Of a stretch of DNA of 64,000 nt, positions 60,821 through 64,000 are shown in pieces. Location: positions 1-64,000 of the forward strand of contig NZ_LIXI01000003.1 in assembly GCF_001905595.1 (NCBI RefSeq), read 5' to 3'. This stretch comes from Streptomyces sp. CB00316 (GTDB lineage Bacteria; Actinomycetota; Actinomycetes; Streptomycetales; Streptomycetaceae). Position 1 is the first letter of the stretch. Each line of letters opens with the position of its first letter. The position numbers were made by a program, and so were the translations under genes. The notes below the pieces were generated by a model, which saw nothing but the letters and a program-made list of their open reading frames with translations, did not search any database and was not told the DNA's origin.

Positions 60821-61642
60821 TCACGGAAGGCGCTCGTGCAGATAGGCCGCGGTCTCGCGGTCGGCGGGCAGGAACGTCTCGATGGCCAGCTCCGCCACGG
60901 TCACGTCCATCGGCGTGTTGAACGTCGCGATCGAGGCGATGAACGACAGCACCTGGCCCCCGTGCTCGATCACCAGGGGCAGCGCGAACGAGGGCGTACG
61001 CTCCCGGCCCCGGTCCGCGCCCCTGCCGTCGGCACCCCGGTCCGCGAGGTCCGGCACCGGGTAGGCGGCCACCTCCTCGTACAGCGTCCGCAGCTCCGGC
61101 GACCGTACGAGCGCGATCTGGCGCTCCATCTGCGCCAGCAGATCGGCCCGCCACTCCGGCAGGTTCAGGATGCGCGGCGCGAGCCCCGCCGGGTGGAGCG
61201 TGATCCGCATGGCGTTCAGCGGCGGGGTGAGGAGCTCCTCGGCGATCCCCTCCATGAGCAGGGCGATGCCCCGGTTGACCGCCACCACGTCGTACGTGCC
61301 GTCGACCACGAGCGCGGGATACGGCTCGTACCCCGCGAGCAGCCGGTCCAGGCCCTCGCGCACCGAGGTCATCGCGGGGTCGTCGAGCGGGGTCTGCGCG
61401 TAGCGGGGCGCGTAACCGGCGACCACCAGAAGGGCGTTGCGTTCCCGGACGGGGATGTCCAGCTGCTCGGCCAGGCGCAGGACCATGTCCTCGCTGGGGC
61501 GCGAGCGGCCGGTCTCGATGAAGGAGATGTGGCGGGCCGAGGACTCCGCGCGCAGCGCCAGATCCAGCTGGCTGATCCGTCGCAGCTCCCGCCAGCCGCG
61601 CAGCAGTGGCCCCACCCCCGTGTCGGGGGAGACAGTCGTCAT
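60821..61642 (-). CDS. XRE-family regulator with MmyB-like ligand domain
   Basis: 273 residues. N-terminal helix-turn-helix (RELRRISQLDLALRAESSAR, then HISFIETGRSRPSEDMVLRL) and a C-terminal MmyB-type PAS-like domain (YPALVVDGTYDVVAVNRGIA, LNLPEWRADLLAQMERQIAL). Actinobacterial members of this group often control adjacent oxidoreductases or methyltransferases. It diverges from a pterin dehydratase gene 100 bp away, which may be its target. Ligand unknown. Confidence 0.88.
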   Translation of the reverse strand: MTTVSPDTGVGPLLRGWRELRRISQLDLALRAESSARHISFIETGRSRPSEDMVLRLAEQLDIPVRERNALLVVAGYAPRYAQTPLDDPAMTSVREGLDRLLAGYEPYPALVVDGTYDVVAVNRGIALLMEGIAEELLTPPLNAMRITLHPAGLAPRILNLPEWRADLLAQMERQIALVRSPELRTLYEEVAAYPVPDLADRGADGRGADRGRERTPSFALPLVIEHGGQVLSFIASIATFNTPMDVTVAELAIETFLPADRETAAYLHERLP

Positions 61643-61742
61643 GGGAAGACCGTAACGTCACGGGCGGGCCGGTCCACCGACGACCCCGAGGCCGCAACGA
61701 CCGGTTCGCACGCCGACCTCCGAGACCCACGGGAGCCGTTCC

Positions 61743-62048
61743 ATGTCCGCCGAACCGCTGTCGAAGACCGAGACCGAACACCGGCTGGAGGCGCTGCCCG
61801 GCTGGGCGCTCGAAGGGGATCGGATCACCCGGACCTACCGGCTGCCGTCGCACTTCGCCGCCGCCGCGCTGACCGTGCACATCGCGCAGATCCAGGAGGA
61901 GCTCGACCACCACTCCGATCTGACGCTCGGGTACAACACCGTGGCCCTGTCCGTCCATACGCACGACGCGGGCGGCAAGGTCACCGAGAAGGATCTGGAG
62001 CTGGCCACCCGGGTCGCGGCCGCCGCACCGGCCCACGGCGCGCGGTAG
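61743..62048 (+). CDS. Pterin-4a-carbinolamine dehydratase
   Basis: 101 residues. The family core is evident: LPGWALEGDRITRTYRLPSH, IQEELDHHSDLTLGYNTVAL with the catalytic histidines, and VHTHDAGGKVTEKDLELATR. The enzyme dehydrates 4a-hydroxytetrahydropterin made by aromatic amino acid hydroxylases. No hydroxylase is present in the window, so its partner is elsewhere. Confidence 0.9.
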   Translation: MSAEPLSKTETEHRLEALPGWALEGDRITRTYRLPSHFAAAALTVHIAQIQEELDHHSDLTLGYNTVALSVHTHDAGGKVTEKDLELATRVAAAAPAHGAR

Positions 62049-62084
62049 CGGGTACGGCGGGGTCGGCTCACCTGGCCACGGAGC

Positions 62085-63047
62085 TCAGCTCACCAGCCCG
62101 AACCGCGGATTCTTGGCGAGCCACCGTGCGTAGACGGGGCTGCGTGACACGGCCTCCGCGTACGCCGCGCGGGTCTGCCCGGCCACCGCCACCGCCGCGG
62201 TGTCCGCCGCGGGGGAGCGCGGGTGCCAGCCCAGCAGGTGCCGCCAGCTGAGCGGTGCGCCGGAGAGCGGCCGGACCACCACGCCGGGGACCGGCGGGAA
62301 CGTCGCCCGGCACAGCCCGATCGCCCGCCCGACCTGCACCAGATGGACGACGGAGGAGGTGTCCGTCTCGTAGACCGACACCGGGGTGAAACCGGCGCGC
62401 GCGCAGGCCGTGGCGAAACAGTCGGCGAAACAGCCGTCCCCCGGAACGTCGGCCCAGCACTGGTCTGCCAGCGAGGCGAGGTCCAGCTCCTCCTCGGCGG
62501 CCAGCGGATGGTTCTCCGGCAGCATCACGAACACCGGGTCCACCCCCACCACCTCCCAGACGAGCCGCTCGGCCAGCGGCGGCGGGCTCTCGCCGCACGT
62601 GCCGATCAGCGCGAAGTCCAGGCGCCCGTCGATCGTCAGGGCGGCGATCTCGTCCACGGACCACGCGGTGTACGTGGAGACCGGGGCCGCCGGGTGCGCC
62701 GTGGCGATCCGGTCGACCAGACCGCCGAGCAGCGGCCCGTGCGTACCGCCGAGCCGGAACCGCTCCAGCGGCCCGGTGGCGTTGGCGAACCGTACCGCCT
62801 CCGCCTGGAGTTCACTCACCGCGGGCAGCACGACCCGGGCCCGCTCCAGCACCAGCTCGCCGAGCGGAGTGGCGCGGGCACCCGTGTGATCACGCTCGAA
62901 GAGTGTGCCGCCCAGGGCCTTCTCGATCCGCCGCAACTGGGCGCTGAGAGCGGGCTGGGCAAGGCCCAGCGTGGCGGCGGCCTTGGTGAGGCTGCCGGTG
63001 TCGGCTATGGCACGGACGGTTCTCAGATGGCGCAACTCCAGCTCCAT
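62085..63047 (-). CDS. LysR-family transcriptional regulator
   Basis: 320 residues. HTH: MELELRHLRTVRAIADTGSL, TKAAATLGLAQPALSAQLRR, and ALGGTLFERDHTGARATPLG. The effector domain follows, with IDGRLDFALIGTCGE and PENHPLAAEEELDLA. It is divergent from the methyltransferase gene starting at 63244, a likely target. It differs from the LysR at 9875, and the two are not close paralogues. Confidence 0.88.
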   Translation of the reverse strand: MELELRHLRTVRAIADTGSLTKAAATLGLAQPALSAQLRRIEKALGGTLFERDHTGARATPLGELVLERARVVLPAVSELQAEAVRFANATGPLERFRLGGTHGPLLGGLVDRIATAHPAAPVSTYTAWSVDEIAALTIDGRLDFALIGTCGESPPPLAERLVWEVVGVDPVFVMLPENHPLAAEEELDLASLADQCWADVPGDGCFADCFATACARAGFTPVSVYETDTSSVVHLVQVGRAIGLCRATFPPVPGVVVRPLSGAPLSWRHLLGWHPRSPAADTAAVAVAGQTRAAYAEAVSRSPVYARWLAKNPRFGLVS

Positions 63048-63243
63048 AAAAGCAAGTTATGGCCCCCGGGCCGCCCGGGCAATACGTCGGTCATTCTCGG
63101 TTCAGGTGATGCCTCCGGGCTGTCCATCCGGCCCGGAAGAGGCGGAGCGTTCCGCTCCGGTTCAGCGGGGCGGGAGAGGCGCGGAACTTGCCGGAGTGGC
63201 AACAGGACTTGCCCGGACGTCGGCCTCCGGTGAGGGTGGCACC

Positions 63244-64000
63244 ATGAACAGCAACGCCGGACACGGCCACCACGACGCGCACGCCCACTCCCGCACGCAC
63301 CTCCACGGATCACCCGCCGCGGGTGCGGGCACGGAGTTCGACTGGGACGTGATGGGCCCGATGCTGGAGCAGGAGGCAGAACTCAACAGCGGCCCGTACG
63401 GGGAGGCGGCCCGCTGGATCGCCGCCCTGCCGACGGCGCCGAAGGTGCGCCGGGTACTGGACATCGGCAGCGGCCCCGGGGTCGTCACCTGTCTGCTGGC
63501 CGAGATCTTTCCCGAGGCGGAAGTCGTCGCCGTCGACCCCACGCCCGCCCTCCTGGCGCGGACGAGGGGCCGCGCCCGGCGACTCGGCCTGAGCGACCGC
63601 GTACGGACCCTGGAAGCCGAACTCCCGCAGGATGCAGCCCGGTTGGGTGAGGCCGACCTCATCTGGGCCGGTAACTCCCTGCACCACATGGGCGACCAGC
63701 GCGCCGCCCTCGCCGGCTTCGCCGCTCTCCTCCGTCCCGGTGGGACCGTGGCGCTCCTGGAGGGCGGGCTCCCCACCCGGCGGCTGCCCCGGGACCTCGG
63801 CGTCGGGCGGCCCGGGCTGGAGGCCCGGCTGGACGCGGCCGCCGCCGCCCGGTTCGACCGGATGCGGACCGAACTCCCGGACGCCCGGCGGGAGACCGAG
63901 GACTGGAGCGCCCTGATCGCGGCGGTCGGGCTGACCCCGCAGGGCACGCGCAGCTTCCTGCTGGACCTGCCGGCCCCGCTCTCCGCGCCTGCCCGCGACC
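63244..64000 (+). CDS. SAM-dependent methyltransferase, 3' end outside window
   Basis: 252 residues visible, open at the right edge. A His-rich N-terminus (NAGHGHHDAHAHSRTHLHG) precedes a class I methyltransferase: motif I RVLDIGSGPGVVTCLLAEIF, acidic VVAVDPTPALLAR, motif IV ADLIWAGNSLHHMGDQRAAL and post-motif LLRPGGTVALLEGGLPT. The histidine cluster is unusual and may bind metal. Divergent from LysR at 62085, its likely regulator. Substrate unknown. Confidence 0.82.
   Translation, partial: MNSNAGHGHHDAHAHSRTHLHGSPAAGAGTEFDWDVMGPMLEQEAELNSGPYGEAARWIAALPTAPKVRRVLDIGSGPGVVTCLLAEIFPEAEVVAVDPTPALLARTRGRARRLGLSDRVRTLEAELPQDAARLGEADLIWAGNSLHHMGDQRAALAGFAALLRPGGTVALLEGGLPTRRLPRDLGVGRPGLEARLDAAAAARFDRMRTELPDARRETEDWSALIAAVGLTPQGTRSFLLDLPAPLSAPARD

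Overview
The window is high-GC actinobacterial DNA, almost certainly a Streptomyces chromosome. Support: extreme third-position GC, frequent GTG starts behind GGAGG/GAAAGG sites, a gamma-butyrolactone synthase/receptor pair, a SARP regulator, a regulator carrying a rare TTA codon, and families typical of the genus (Rv2578c-type radical SAM, LapA, PAP2-diacylglycerol kinase, SecDF, a likely extra NAD+-dependent ligase).

Layout. (1) 1-6.6 kb is a scrapyard of broken mobile and exchanged DNA: IS30 and IS3 transposase ends, two exported Gly-Gly-X repeat proteins resembling mycobacterial PGRS proteins, a second IS3 remnant, the C-terminal end of an RHS polymorphic toxin with a candidate immunity gene, a serine-recombinase tail and a truncated radical SAM gene. 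(2) 6.75-11.9 kb: SRPBCC protein, an MFS exporter fused to carboxypeptidase-regulatory-like repeats, and a divergent LysR/aldo-keto reductase pair. (3) 12.0-36.6 kb is a specialised-metabolite cluster. (4) 36.6-43.8 kb: a four-gene peptidase operon (M55, M20, S9, S66) and a secreted S15-like hydrolase. (5) 43.9-64 kb: ordinary chromosome, including acetyltransferases, an arginase pseudogene, PAP2-DGK, a PLP-fold protein without its lysine, DedA, metallo-hydrolase, a holin/phosphodiesterase-like membrane protein, ligA-like, an actin-like protein, secDF, XRE and LysR regulators, pterin dehydratase and a methyltransferase that runs off the end.

The cluster. Its regulatory head has an AfsA-like synthase, a divergent ArpA/ScbR-like receptor, an SDR, a second receptor-like TetR, a SARP and a GAF/PucR-type regulator with a TTA (bldA) codon, plus an IS701-type transposase homologue that seems to have lost its catalytic DD. 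The biosynthetic genes run on the minus strand: class II DAHP synthase, PhzE-like ADIC synthase, PhzD-like isochorismatase and a dihydro-hydroxyanthranilate dehydrogenase. These predict chorismate -> ADIC -> DHHA -> 3-hydroxyanthranilate. No phzF, phzA/B or phzG is present, so phenazine is not expected. Tailoring genes are two flavin aromatic hydroxylases, a YdhR-like small monooxygenase, an AsnB-type amidotransferase, an AtaL-like SRPBCC protein and an exported, probably bicovalent BBE-type flavin oxidase, with an MFS exporter and an SDR/TetR pair. The product is inferred to be a small oxidised aminophenol or aminoquinone, perhaps amidated. I cannot name it. Fossils of aroA and a D-cysteine desulfhydrase/ACC deaminase gene inside the cluster show that it has been losing parts.

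All homology statements come from reading motifs by eye. No search or alignment was run.
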